A stretch of 64,000 bases of DNA from CF-46 sp042408445 (lineage in GTDB: Bacteria > Chloroflexota > Limnocylindria > Limnocylindrales > CSP1-4): assembly GCA_042408445.1 (NCBI GenBank), contig JBHORC010000011.1, positions 1 to 64,000 on the forward strand, read 5' to 3'. The position numbers and the translations under genes were made by a program. This document shows positions 39,771-49,245 of this stretch, piece by piece (position 1 is the stretch's first letter; every line of letters starts with the position of its first letter). The notes beneath the pieces are model-generated. The model made no database searches. It was not told the DNA's origin and saw only the letters and a program-made list of their open reading frames with translations.

Positions 39771-41167
39771 CGAGCTCGGACCGCGCGCCGTCGCAGGGCT
39801 CGGCGGCACGCCCGCGCGCCGTCCTCCTCGTCGCCAACGAGGCGAACCCGTACTCGCGGGCGCTGCGCGTCGCGCGTTCCCTCGTCGAGCAGGGCTACGA
39901 CGTCGAGATCGCCGCCGTCGCGGGCCCCGCACCGGAGACGGAGAACGACGGCGAGATCGTGATCCGCCGCTACCGACCGACCGGCGGCTGGGCGCGCCTC
40001 TCGGCGTGGGCCGATCGGGCGACGACGGCGCCGGCGGCGGAGGGCAGCGGATCGCGGCGGCCAACCGGTCGGCTCCAGCGGGCGATCCGGCGCGGCCCGG
40101 CGGCGAGCCTCGCCCTCGCGGTGAAGGTCCTCTTCTGGCCGCTCCGCGTCCGTGGCTGGGGCGCCACGCTCCGCCGCGACGTCCCACCGGCCGACCTGTA
40201 CCACGCGTTCGGCATCCTGACGATCCCGATCGCCCTCGACCTCGGGCGAGCCGCACGCTCGGCCGGGCGAGCGGGCCGGACCGTCTATGACGTGATCGAC
40301 GTCATCCTCGAATCGAACAACTACGACGACGTCGCCCGGCCGCTCCTGGCCTGGTACCGGTTCCGCGAGCGTCGGTGGGTGCGCCGCGCCGACGCGATCG
40401 TGACGGTCAACGAGCCGATCGCCCGCCACCTGCGGTCGGCGTGGCGAATCCCGGCGGACCCCGTCGTGCTCCTGAACTGCCAGCCGCGCTGGAACCCGCC
40501 GGCCGAGCGGCCGAACCGGATCCGCGAGGCGACCGGGATCCCATCGGAGCGGCGGATCGTGCTCTTCCTGGGCCGGCTCGGCCGGGAGCGCGGGCTGGAC
40601 GAGGCCGCCGAGGCGGTCCTCGCCCTCGACGACGCCGCGCTCGTCCTGATCGGGTTCGGCGTCTGGGCCGACCGGCTCCGGCAGCGCGACACGGATCCAC
40701 GGTTCGCGGGCCGTCACTTCACGCTGCCGCCCGTCCACCCCGACGAGCTCGCCTCGTGGACCGCCTCCGCCGACGTCTCGATCATCGCCGTCCCCGCGAA
40801 CTCGTTGAACCAGCGGCTTTCGAGCCCGAACAAGTTCTGGGAGAGCCTCACCGCCGGAACGCCCGTGGTCGTGGGTCGGGATCTCGTCGTCATGCGCGAG
40901 ATCGTCGAGGCCGAGCGCGTCGGGGCGGTCGCGGATCTCACCGAGGTGGAGGCGGGCCTCCGGGCCGTCCTCGACCAGTCGCCGGCCGACCTCGCTGCGA
41001 TGCGGGAGCGGTGCCTGACGGTGACCCGGACCCGCTACAACTGGGAGACGGCCGTCCAGCCGTATCTCCGGCTGATCGAGAGCCTCGTGCCCGGGTTCCG
41101 CGGTCGCGCCGCCGCAGCGGACGTGGCCGACGCCGCGGCGGCGGCCGGCGACGAGGGTCCGCGGTGA
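39764..41167 (+). CDS. GT4 family glycosyltransferase
   Basis: 467 residues. The start GTG at 39764 overlaps the preceding stop. Domains: RAVLLVANEANPYSRALRVA, DLYHAFGILTIPIALDLGRAA, VYDVIDVILESNNYDDVAR, VTVNEPIARHLRSAWRIP; C-terminal RIVLFLGRLGRERGLDEAAEA, ALVLIGFGVWADRLRQRDTD, SPNKFWESLTAGTPVVVGRDL with the Glu of the donor site. It is similar in layout to the preceding GT4 gene, possibly an ancient duplication. The specificity is not predictable. Confidence 0.87.
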   Translation: MVTSSDRAPSQGSAARPRAVLLVANEANPYSRALRVARSLVEQGYDVEIAAVAGPAPETENDGEIVIRRYRPTGGWARLSAWADRATTAPAAEGSGSRRPTGRLQRAIRRGPAASLALAVKVLFWPLRVRGWGATLRRDVPPADLYHAFGILTIPIALDLGRAARSAGRAGRTVYDVIDVILESNNYDDVARPLLAWYRFRERRWVRRADAIVTVNEPIARHLRSAWRIPADPVVLLNCQPRWNPPAERPNRIREATGIPSERRIVLFLGRLGRERGLDEAAEAVLALDDAALVLIGFGVWADRLRQRDTDPRFAGRHFTLPPVHPDELASWTASADVSIIAVPANSLNQRLSSPNKFWESLTAGTPVVVGRDLVVMREIVEAERVGAVADLTEVEAGLRAVLDQSPADLAAMRERCLTVTRTRYNWETAVQPYLRLIESLVPGFRGRAAAADVADAAAAAGDEGPR

Positions 41168-44100
41168 CGAACGAGCACACCGACCGCGGCGACGATCCCG
41201 CTTCGGCCGGCAGCGCTCGCTCGCTGGATTCCGGAGACGCACCGGCCGGATCGGAGGCACCGGCGGGCCCCGATCGCGCCGCTTCGATCGCCGCGCTCAA
41301 CGCCCGGATCACCCGCCTCGTCGAGGCCCGCGCGGCGCTGGACGTCGCGACCCGCGAGCGTGATCGCTCCCGTGCAACGCTCGAGTCGCTCCGTCGTCGC
41401 CCGATCGTCGCCGCGGCCGATGTGGTCTCGAACCGCCTTCGACCCGTCGCGGCCGGAGCCCGCTCCGCGCGAACCCGGCTGCGCGACATTGCTGCCGGGA
41501 TCCCGGTCGTCGAGCGGGTCGTCCCGCTCGCGCCGGCGACCCACCGGCTCCGCTCGACGGCGGCCAGGGAGCGGCAGCTCGTCGCGGCGTTCGCCGCGCT
41601 CCCTGCTCCCGCGTCACCGGGCGGCGCGGGTGAATCCGCGGAGGAGTCTCAGCAGATCGTCGCGATCGTCCGATCGACCGATCCGGAGCGCTCGCGGGCC
41701 ACGCTCGCCTGGCTGGCGTCCGCCGGCATCGATCGTGCCGTTCTCGTCCCCGCCGACGCGACGGAGGGCGGACCACTCGCGGATTTCGCGCCCGCGGGTG
41801 GCCGCGTCCAGGTTGCCGCGACTCGCCGGGACGCGGTCGCGCTCGTCGAGGCGACCAATCATGCGGCTGGAGGCATCACGGCCCCTCACCTGCTGTTCCT
41901 GCACGACGACGTCCGGCCGATCGACGGCGCCGCCGTGGCGCGGCTGTCTGCCACCCTCGAGTCGCGGCCGGACCTCGCGTCCGTGACGGGTCTGCTGATC
42001 CTGCCCAGCCGCCGCGGCCCGGCCCGCGGGCCGACCAGCGACCCGGCCGACCTCACCGTCGGCGAGGCCGGCGTCGCGTTCGAGCCGCGGGCTGGGCGCC
42101 CGACGGGGATCCGATTGAAGCGCGGGACGCCGCCAGCGCCCGCCGCGAACGGTGGCGTCTCCAACGTTCCCGCGGTCAGCGCCGCAGCGCTCCTCGTCCG
42201 GGCCGGCGTGATCCGGAGCGAGGACCTGGATCGCGACGACGGTCATGACCTCTCCGTCGCCCTCGCGGTCGCGAACGGCGGCGGCTCGATCGGGGTGGCG
42301 AGCGACGCAGGCTTCTTCCACGACGAGGCCGCCGAGCCAGACGAGCAGACCCCGCCGCCGTGGCTCGGCCGGCTGCGGCGCGCGCTCCTCCTGGATCGCC
42401 TCGACGCCGCGGGAGCCTGGTCACCCGCGCCATTCCACCTCGGGATCACCGTCACCCGCAACGACGAGAGTGCCGGCTACGGCGACTGGTACACGGCCCA
42501 CGAGCTCGGTGACGCCGTCGAGCGCCTCGGCTGGCGCGTCACCTACGTCGAGCGGCACCAGGACCACTGGTATCAACTCCCGGACGACCTCGACGCCCTC
42601 GTCGTTCTCATCGACCTGTACGACCTGTCGCGAGTCCCGGCCGGCGTGATCCGGATCGCGTGGGCGCGGAACTGGATGGACCACTGGATCGAGCGCGAGT
42701 GGTTCGACGACTACGACCTCGTCCTCGTGAGCTCGACGCCCGCCAAGGAGATGGTGGACACGCGGACCGCGGCCGTCGCCCACGTCTTCCCGATCGCGAC
42801 GAACCCGGACCGCTTCCATCCGGGGCCGGCCCAGGACGAGCTCCGCACGGACGTCGCGTTCGTCGGCAGCCATTTCGGGCGCCCGCGCGGCGTCGCCGCC
42901 GGCCTGCCGGCGATCGCGGCTGCCGGCCGCTCGGTCGGCGTGTGGGGTCGCGACTGGGAGACGGTCGAGGGGATGGCGAACCTCACGCGGGGTCAGGTCG
43001 CCTACGACGGGGTGCCGGACGTCTATCGCTCCACGAGCCTCGTCGTCGATGACAACCTCGCCACGACCCTCGAGCTGGGGATGCTGAACTCGCGGGTGTT
43101 CGATGCGCTCGCGACCGGCGCGCTCATCCTGACGAACAACGCGACCGGCGCCCGCGACCTGTTCGACGACGAGTTCCCGACCTGGTCGGACGCGAGCGAG
43201 CTCGAACGGACGGCGCTCGCCCTGCTGGACGACGACGATCGACGCCGCGCGCTCGTCGAGCGCTACCAGCGGATCGTGCTGGAGCGGCACACCTACGCCC
43301 ACCGCGCCGAGGAGCTTCGCTCGTTGATCGCGGACTGGGCGCGAGCCGAACGCTGGGCGATTGCGACGGGACCGCGCAACCGGGAGGCGGCGCGCACGTG
43401 GGGCGACACCTACTTCGCCCGGGCCGTCCAGCGCCAGCTCGCTCGACGCGGCCGCCCCACCACGGTCTGGGTCCACGACGAGTGGCCGGCCGGCGGTGGC
43501 GGCGCGGACGTCGTCATCCACCTGTTCGGCGCCCGCGCGCCGATCGTCGTTCCCGGCCCCGTCAACGTCCTGTGGGTGATCAGTCACCCGGAACGGATCA
43601 CGCCCGCCACATGTGCCGGATACGATCGGGTGGCCGTGGCATCCGACCGCTTCGCCGCCGATCTTGCGTCCGGGACGGCCGTGCCGGTGCTCCCGCTGCA
43701 TCAGGCCACGGATCCCGATCGCTTCCACCCGACCGAGGGCGGCCCCGTCCACGAGGTCCTGTTCGTCGGCAGCTCGCGCGGCCAGCGCCGGCCGGTCGTC
43801 GATGCCGCCGCCGCGAGCGGCCGCGATCTCGCGGTGTACGGCGGCGGCTGGACGGACGAGCTCATCGATCTCCGCCATCTCCGCGGCGAATGGGTCCCGA
43901 ATGACGAGCTCGCGGCCTGGTACAGCTCGGCCGCGATCGTCCTGACCGACCATTACGACGACATGCGGGAACTTGGATTCATCTCGAACCGGGTCTACGA
44001 CGCGCTCGCCTGCCGGACGCTCGTCGTGTCCGACGACGTGGCCGGCCTCGACGAGGAGTTCGACGGGGCAGTCGTCGCCTGTCGGACCCCGGACGAGGTC

Positions 44101-44274
44101 GCCGCGGCGCTGGATCGGTACCTGGCGGATCCTGCCGGCCGAACGGAGCGGGCGGAGCGTGGTCGCGCCGCGGTCGTCGCACGGCACACGTTCGGACACC
44201 GGGTCGACACGCTGATCGCGACGGTCGAACCGGTCCTCGCGGAACGGCCGGACGCACGGCGGCGACCCGCATGA
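41164..44274 (+). CDS. Multi-module glycosyltransferase: coiled coil, GT2-like domain and two CgeB-like modules
   Basis: 1036 residues from GTG 41164, overlapping the previous stop. Layout: about 30-110 helical/coiled (AALNARITRLVEARAALDVATRE); about 155-400 a GT2-like domain with VAIVRSTDPERSRATLAWLA, APHLLFLHDDVRPI and SAAALLVRAGVI; about 424-725 a first CgeB-like GT-B module (FHLGITVTRNDESAGYGDW, ATNPDRFHPG, ELGMLNSRVFDALATGALILTNNA); about 731-1030 a second (EAARTWGDTYFARAVQRQLARR, SHPERITPA, HQATDPDRFHPTEGG, LGFISNRVYDALACRTLVVSDD). Module 2 is clearly paralogous to the protein from 45593. Each module probably transfers one sugar. Confidence 0.8.
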   Translation: MTNEHTDRGDDPASAGSARSLDSGDAPAGSEAPAGPDRAASIAALNARITRLVEARAALDVATRERDRSRATLESLRRRPIVAAADVVSNRLRPVAAGARSARTRLRDIAAGIPVVERVVPLAPATHRLRSTAARERQLVAAFAALPAPASPGGAGESAEESQQIVAIVRSTDPERSRATLAWLASAGIDRAVLVPADATEGGPLADFAPAGGRVQVAATRRDAVALVEATNHAAGGITAPHLLFLHDDVRPIDGAAVARLSATLESRPDLASVTGLLILPSRRGPARGPTSDPADLTVGEAGVAFEPRAGRPTGIRLKRGTPPAPAANGGVSNVPAVSAAALLVRAGVIRSEDLDRDDGHDLSVALAVANGGGSIGVASDAGFFHDEAAEPDEQTPPPWLGRLRRALLLDRLDAAGAWSPAPFHLGITVTRNDESAGYGDWYTAHELGDAVERLGWRVTYVERHQDHWYQLPDDLDALVVLIDLYDLSRVPAGVIRIAWARNWMDHWIEREWFDDYDLVLVSSTPAKEMVDTRTAAVAHVFPIATNPDRFHPGPAQDELRTDVAFVGSHFGRPRGVAAGLPAIAAAGRSVGVWGRDWETVEGMANLTRGQVAYDGVPDVYRSTSLVVDDNLATTLELGMLNSRVFDALATGALILTNNATGARDLFDDEFPTWSDASELERTALALLDDDDRRRALVERYQRIVLERHTYAHRAEELRSLIADWARAERWAIATGPRNREAARTWGDTYFARAVQRQLARRGRPTTVWVHDEWPAGGGGADVVIHLFGARAPIVVPGPVNVLWVISHPERITPATCAGYDRVAVASDRFAADLASGTAVPVLPLHQATDPDRFHPTEGGPVHEVLFVGSSRGQRRPVVDAAAASGRDLAVYGGGWTDELIDLRHLRGEWVPNDELAAWYSSAAIVLTDHYDDMRELGFISNRVYDALACRTLVVSDDVAGLDEEFDGAVVACRTPDEVAAALDRYLADPAGRTERAERGRAAVVARHTFGHRVDTLIATVEPVLAERPDARRRPA

Positions 44275-45596
44275 CGCGCCAGCAACCGACCCGGCCGGCC
44301 GCCGTCCAGGCGATCCGCACCACCCTCCGGCCGTTCGCCCGCGCGGTCCGGGCGTTCCGCGGCGTCCAGCCGCCGGCACCGGATCCGTTCCGGCGGTTCC
44401 GCGACCCGCGCGGACCGGCGATCGTCGCGATCCCGCCTCTCGTCCGCGTCCCGGCCATTGGCGGGACCGGCCGCGTGACGTTGCTCGTGCCGGGGCTCGA
44501 GATGGCCCGGATGACGGGCGGCCCGAACACCGCGCTCAACCTCGTCGCGCGGCTCGCCGAGCACGGGATCGCGTTGCGGTTCGTCGCCGCCCTGACCCGC
44601 CTCGACGACGACCCGACCGATGTCCAGGCGCACATCGAGCAGCTCTCGGGGGTCGAGCTGGCGAACGAGGTCGAGCTCGTGGAGGTCGGGACGACGGCGC
44701 CGCTCGAGGTCGCGCCGGACGACATCTTCGTCGCCACGTCCTGGCCCACCGCCCATATCGCAGAGCGGGCGCGGCGGCTGACGGGCGCGCCGGCCTTCGT
44801 GTACCTCATCCAGGACTACGAGCCCGGCTTCTACCCGTTCTCGACGTCGTACGCGATGGCGGCGGCCACGTACCGGATGCCGACCCGGGCGATCTTCAAC
44901 GAGCGCCTCCTCCTCGAGCACTTCCGGACCGAACGGATCGGCCGATTCGGCGACGAGGACCCCGCCGCGACGCGGACCTGGACCTCCTTCGAGCCTGCCG
45001 TGGACCGCCAGCTGTTCCGACCCGGCCCGCATGCGGCGTCGAAGCGGCGCCTGCTGTTCTACGCCCGGCCCAGCAACCAGCGGAACTGCTTCGACCTCGG
45101 GCTGCGCGCACTCCGGATGGCCGTGGCCGAGGGGGCATTCCGGCCAGAGCAGTGGGAGATCGGGTCGATCGGGTCGACGATCCCGGAGCTGGACCTCGGC
45201 GGCGGGCGGACGCTCCGGCCGACGCCCTGGCTGTCGTACAGCGACTACGCGACGTACATCGCGGAGTCCGACGTCATGCTGTCGCTGATGCTCTCGCCGC
45301 ACACGAGCTACCCGCCGCTCGAGATGGCTGCGACGGGCGGACGCGTCGTCACAAACGTGTTCTCGGTGAAGACGGCCCAGGCGATGCGCGGCATCTCGTC
45401 CTCGATCGACGCGGTCGAGCCGGAGCCCGACGCGGTCGCGGCGGCCCTCGTCCGCGCGGAGCGGGCCGCCGCCGGCGGCCAGCCGGAGTGGGACGAATCC
45501 TCTGCCCTGCCCGCGTCATGGGACGACGCGTTTCGCGACACCGTTCCGTGGCTGGCGGCCACGATCGCCGAGCTCGCGGCGGCGCGCGGGGAGTGA
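44271..45596 (+). CDS. WsaF-like rhamnosyltransferase family protein
   Basis: 441 residues. Seen: VTLLVPGLEMARMTGGPNTA, VYLIQDYEPGFYPFSTSYAM and ATYRMPTRAIFNE, which are typical of the N-terminal domain of WsaF-type (Geobacillus beta-1,2-rhamnosyltransferase) proteins, and then RLLFYARPSNQRNCFDLGLRAL, WLSYSDYATYIAESDVMLSLM and HTSYPPLEMAATGGRVVTN in the C-terminal GT-B domain. Given the rmlABDC genes at 21.5-24.9 kb, dTDP-rhamnose is a reasonable donor, but this is inference. Start ATG overlaps the preceding stop. Confidence 0.82.
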   Translation: MTRQQPTRPAAVQAIRTTLRPFARAVRAFRGVQPPAPDPFRRFRDPRGPAIVAIPPLVRVPAIGGTGRVTLLVPGLEMARMTGGPNTALNLVARLAEHGIALRFVAALTRLDDDPTDVQAHIEQLSGVELANEVELVEVGTTAPLEVAPDDIFVATSWPTAHIAERARRLTGAPAFVYLIQDYEPGFYPFSTSYAMAAATYRMPTRAIFNERLLLEHFRTERIGRFGDEDPAATRTWTSFEPAVDRQLFRPGPHAASKRRLLFYARPSNQRNCFDLGLRALRMAVAEGAFRPEQWEIGSIGSTIPELDLGGGRTLRPTPWLSYSDYATYIAESDVMLSLMLSPHTSYPPLEMAATGGRVVTNVFSVKTAQAMRGISSSIDAVEPEPDAVAAALVRAERAAAGGQPEWDESSALPASWDDAFRDTVPWLAATIAELAAARGE

Positions 45597-47302
45597 CGGA
45601 GCCGATGGGGGACCCGACGACGCGCGGCCGCGCCACGACGAACGGCGACTGGCTCGGCCAGGAGATCGCGCTCCTCGACCAGGCGCTGGCACGGGTCGAC
45701 CGCGAGCTCGCGACCGCACGACGCGAGGCCGCGGCCGCCGCACTCGCCACGCGGCGGTATCGCGGGAGGCGGGCGATCCGGATCGCGAACCGGATCCACG
45801 AGCAGGCGCGGCCGTTGGCCCACGTGCTGCCCGGTCGACGCGCCGCGGCGGGGTCCGGTCCGACGCTGCCACCGGCGCCCCGGGCCGGCACGCCGGACCC
45901 GGCCGCGTTTCGAGGAAGCTTCCTGGCGGCGCTCGACGTGCCCGGCCGGTTGCGCGTGGAGGTCAGCTCGGCGGCGGGCGGTGACACGAATGCCGCTGAG
46001 CGGGCAACACGCTGGATCGCCGAGAACGGCTGGTCGCAGCTGGCGGCTGCCGGCGGCACGGCGCGGACCGACGCCGGCCCTGCGGCGGCGCCGTCCGTCG
46101 TCCTCGTCACGGATCCCGGCGCCGATCTCCATGCCGCTCGTCGCGGGCCCGTCCTCGTCGCTGTGGTGACCGATCCAGCCGCGTGGGCCGGTTGCGACTG
46201 GCTCGACGACGTCGACATCGTGGCGACGCCAGACGAGGCGACGGCCGCGGCGGTCGGTGCGCGGCGGGCGATCGTCCCCCAGGTCATCCAGACCGGTGCG
46301 GACCTCGTCGCCACTCTCCGGCGCTGGGCGACCGGCTTGCGGGTCGGGATTGCGGTCGGGATCCCGTCGTGGAGCGTGGCCAAGGCTTGGGGTGATCTCC
46401 ACTTCGCCCGGGACGTGCAGCGGCAGCTCGAACGGCGCGGAACCGCGACGCGGGTCCATCTCCTCCCGGACTGGGCGGACGCGGTCGCGGCCCGCGACGA
46501 CGTCGTGATCCACGTCTTCGGGCTGAGCGTCCGCCAGCCGCTGCCCGGTCAACGGACGATTCTCTGGAACATCAGCCACCCGGAGCGGATGACGCCGGCG
46601 ATGCTCGATGCCGCGGACCGGGTCTACGTCGCATCGGACCTCGCGGCGACGCGCTTCGCGACCCAGACGAGCACGCCGGTCGCACCGCTCCACCAGGCAA
46701 CCGATCCGGAGCGGTTCGCGATCGAGCGGTCCGGTCCGGCCCATCACGTCCTGTTCGTGGGCAACACGCGCGGCGTCCGGCGGACCGCGGTCGAATGGCT
46801 CGTCCCGACCGAGTTCGACCTCGCGATCTACGGCGCCGGCTGGGAGAAGCAGCCGGACGCCGCCCCATACGTCCGCGGCCAGCACGTGCCCAACGACGAC
46901 GTCCATCGCTGGTACGGCTCGGCCCGGATCCTGCTCAACGACCACTGGCCGGACATGCGCGAGCAGGGCTTCATCTCGAACCGCCTCTACGACGGGCTCG
47001 CCGCGGGCGCGTTCATCGTCACGGACGACGTGCCCGGGCTCCGGGAGGAGTTCGACGACGGTCTCGTCGCGGTCGCCAGCGGCGGGGAGCTGCGCTGGGC
47101 GATCCACGACGCCCTCGCCGACGAGCCGCGGCGTCGAGCCACCGCCGAGCGCGGGCGCCGGGCCGTGCTCGACCGGCACACCTTCGGCCACCGGGTCGAG
47201 ACGATCCTCGCCGATCTCCGCGGCGACACCGGCCGCGGGATCGAGGCGAGCCGGGTCGCCGACGCGGGCGCTCGGGATGGCCTCGGGGTCGCGGCGGGAT
47301 GA
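45593..47302 (+). CDS. CgeB-like glycosyltransferase with helical N terminus
   Basis: 569 residues from GTG 45593, whose TGA overlap sets the start. About 15-70 helical (LGQEIALLDQALARVDRELATARRE), then an Ala/Pro linker, a middle domain to about 240, and a CgeB-like GT-B module (about 250-545) very like module 2 of the 1036-residue protein: WGDLHFARDVQRQLERRG, NISHPERMTPAML, HQATDPERF, NDHWPDMREQGFISNRLYDG, DDVPGLREEFDD. The N-terminal domain order echoes the large protein without the GT2-like and first CgeB-like parts. Donor and acceptor unknown. Confidence 0.8.
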   Translation: MTEPMGDPTTRGRATTNGDWLGQEIALLDQALARVDRELATARREAAAAALATRRYRGRRAIRIANRIHEQARPLAHVLPGRRAAAGSGPTLPPAPRAGTPDPAAFRGSFLAALDVPGRLRVEVSSAAGGDTNAAERATRWIAENGWSQLAAAGGTARTDAGPAAAPSVVLVTDPGADLHAARRGPVLVAVVTDPAAWAGCDWLDDVDIVATPDEATAAAVGARRAIVPQVIQTGADLVATLRRWATGLRVGIAVGIPSWSVAKAWGDLHFARDVQRQLERRGTATRVHLLPDWADAVAARDDVVIHVFGLSVRQPLPGQRTILWNISHPERMTPAMLDAADRVYVASDLAATRFATQTSTPVAPLHQATDPERFAIERSGPAHHVLFVGNTRGVRRTAVEWLVPTEFDLAIYGAGWEKQPDAAPYVRGQHVPNDDVHRWYGSARILLNDHWPDMREQGFISNRLYDGLAAGAFIVTDDVPGLREEFDDGLVAVASGGELRWAIHDALADEPRRRATAERGRRAVLDRHTFGHRVETILADLRGDTGRGIEASRVADAGARDGLGVAAG

Positions 47303-48354
47303 CGGGGACCGGCGCGGCGACGCCCTGCCGCGTCTGCGGCTCGACCGAGACTCGCGAGCCGTTCCAGATCCGGGAGATGATGTTCGGGTCGGCCGAGGCG
47401 TACCCCTACGGGCTCTGTCCGGCCTGCGGCAGCCTGGTCATCGAGGCGATCCCCGACGATCTGGGCCGGCACTACCCGCGCGACTACTACGCCTTTCGCC
47501 CGATCGCCGCCGTCGAGGACGTCGGCCTCCGCAAGCGCTGGGCCACCGGGATCCTCGTCGACCGCGGCGTCTTCCGAAAGCGGCACCGCCGGTCGGTCGC
47601 GCGGCTGGCCAAGGCCCTCGTGGCGCCCGATCTCACACCGGTCCAGCAGCTCGCCAGGGCGGCCCGCCTCGGCTCGCGGGATGACGCGATTCTCGACGTC
47701 GGCTCCGGAGCGCACCCCGACCGGCTCGTCGTCCTCCGGAACCTGGGCTTCCGGCGGCTGCTCGCGATCGACCCGTACGTCGACAGGTCCGGCAGCCACG
47801 TCGGCGTCCCGGTCCGGAAGGCCTCGATCGAGGACGTCGAGGGTCGCTACCGGCTGATCACGTTCCATCACTCGCTCGAGCACGTCCCGAACCCCCTCGC
47901 GACCCTGCGGCGTGCGCGGTGGCTGATCGAGTCGGACGGACGGCTCCAGATCCGGACGCCGGTCATGGGCACCGGCCTGTGGCGTCGCTACGGGACGGAC
48001 TGGGTGGAGATCGACGCGCCGCGCCATCTCGCGGTCTTCTCCGTGGAGGGAATGCGTCGCCTGGCCACCGCCGCGGGCTTCGCCATCGAGCGGATCGGCT
48101 GGGAGTCCGCCGAGTGGGAGTTCGTCGCGAGCGAGCAGTACCGGCTCGGCATCCCGCTCCACGGACCCGGGTCACAGGTCGACGATCCGGCGATCGGCCG
48201 GTTCGATGCGGCGACGATCGACGAGTTCCGGGCGGAGGCGCGCCGGCTGAACGCGGAGAGCGACGGCGGCCGGGCCTCGTTCTGGCTGCGGCCGATCCAC
48301 GTCGAGCCCCGCACGGAAGCCGACCCGGCGTCTCCGGCGGTGACGGCCGGCTGA
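47299..48354 (+). CDS. Zinc-finger SAM-dependent methyltransferase
   Basis: 351 residues. N-terminal putative zinc-binding region with CRVCGSTETREPF and LCPACGSLV (about 10-45), a middle segment, then a class I methyltransferase (about 115-235): DAILDVGSGAHPDRLVVLRN (motif I), ITFHHSLEHVPNPLATLRRA (motif IV/V region). This arrangement is common in sugar or capsule loci, where it methylates a glycan. A cobalamin-independent O- or C-methylation of one sugar is the likely job. Last gene of the operon; its stop is 70 bp from the convergent ABC transporter gene. Confidence 0.83.
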   Translation: MTGTGAATPCRVCGSTETREPFQIREMMFGSAEAYPYGLCPACGSLVIEAIPDDLGRHYPRDYYAFRPIAAVEDVGLRKRWATGILVDRGVFRKRHRRSVARLAKALVAPDLTPVQQLARAARLGSRDDAILDVGSGAHPDRLVVLRNLGFRRLLAIDPYVDRSGSHVGVPVRKASIEDVEGRYRLITFHHSLEHVPNPLATLRRARWLIESDGRLQIRTPVMGTGLWRRYGTDWVEIDAPRHLAVFSVEGMRRLATAAGFAIERIGWESAEWEFVASEQYRLGIPLHGPGSQVDDPAIGRFDAATIDEFRAEARRLNAESDGGRASFWLRPIHVEPRTEADPASPAVTAG

Positions 48355-48423
48355 GGCGTCACCGCCCCGGCTCGGGCGTCTCGCGGCCGCGCCGCGACCT
48401 TCGGTCCGCTTCGCGCAGCCTGA

Positions 48424-49245
48424 TCAGCGCGTCGGGAAGACGGCCCCGCCCGCTGCGGCCCGGCGCTCCTGTGAGTGCTCCTGGTGGAGCGCGACGACGT
48501 CCTCCGGATCGCCCTCGAGGACGACGTGGCCCTTCTCCAGGAGGATCGCCCGGTTGCAGAACTCGGTGACCCAGTGCATGTCGTGGGTCACGAGAACGAT
48601 CGCCTTCGCCTGCTTGACGAGCTCCAGCACGCGCGCCTTGGACTTCTCGCGGAACACCTGATCGCCGGTCGCGAGCACCTCGTCGAGGAGGAGCACGTCC
48701 GGGTCGACCGTCGTCGCGATCGAGAAGCCGAGACGAGCCTTCATGCCCGAGGAATACGTCTTGAGTGGCGCCTCGATGAACGGCCCGAGGTCGGCGAACT
48801 CCACGATCTCGGGCGTCTTGCGAACCATCTCGCCGTGGGGGATGCCCATGAAGGCGCCGGCGAGCCGGACGTTCTCGAGGCCGGTCAGCTCGGGATCGAA
48901 GCCGGCGCCGAGGGTGAGCAGGCTCGAGATGTGGCCGCGGACGTCGACCACACCCTCCGACGGCGTGATGATCCCGGCGAGAACCTGGAGGAGCGTGCTC
49001 TTGCCCGCGCCGTTCGGCCCGATGACCGCCAGCGACTCGCCGTTCACGAGCCGGAAGTTCACGTTCTGAAGCGCCCAGAACGTCTGCGGGCCGCGATGCT
49101 GGAGGAGGTTCGTGAACGAACGACGCAGCGTGGTCTTCCGGGTGAAGCGCAGGTTGTACCGGACGCCGAGGTCGCGGACCTCGATCGCGGCCGGTCCCGT
49201 GCGGTCGACCGGCGACCGCTCGACCTCGCTCCATGCTGCCGTCAT
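48424..49245 (-). CDS. wzt: Polysaccharide ABC exporter ATPase (Wzt/TagH type)
   Basis: 273 residues. Walker A GPNGAGKST, signature YSSGMKARLGFS, Walker B VLLLDEVLATGD, and THDMHWVTEFCNRAILLEKG. The N-terminal region VRYNLRFTRKTTLRRSFTNLL and the SLLTLGAGFDPELTG segment mark the polysaccharide/teichoic-acid exporter branch. It lacks the carbohydrate-binding C-terminal domain of long Wzt proteins, so chain-end recognition is unlikely. Its start overlaps the permease stop by 1 bp (ATG/TGA), a coupled pair on the minus strand. Confidence 0.92.
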   Translation of the reverse strand: MTAAWSEVERSPVDRTGPAAIEVRDLGVRYNLRFTRKTTLRRSFTNLLQHRGPQTFWALQNVNFRLVNGESLAVIGPNGAGKSTLLQVLAGIITPSEGVVDVRGHISSLLTLGAGFDPELTGLENVRLAGAFMGIPHGEMVRKTPEIVEFADLGPFIEAPLKTYSSGMKARLGFSIATTVDPDVLLLDEVLATGDQVFREKSKARVLELVKQAKAIVLVTHDMHWVTEFCNRAILLEKGHVVLEGDPEDVVALHQEHSQERRAAAGGAVFPTR

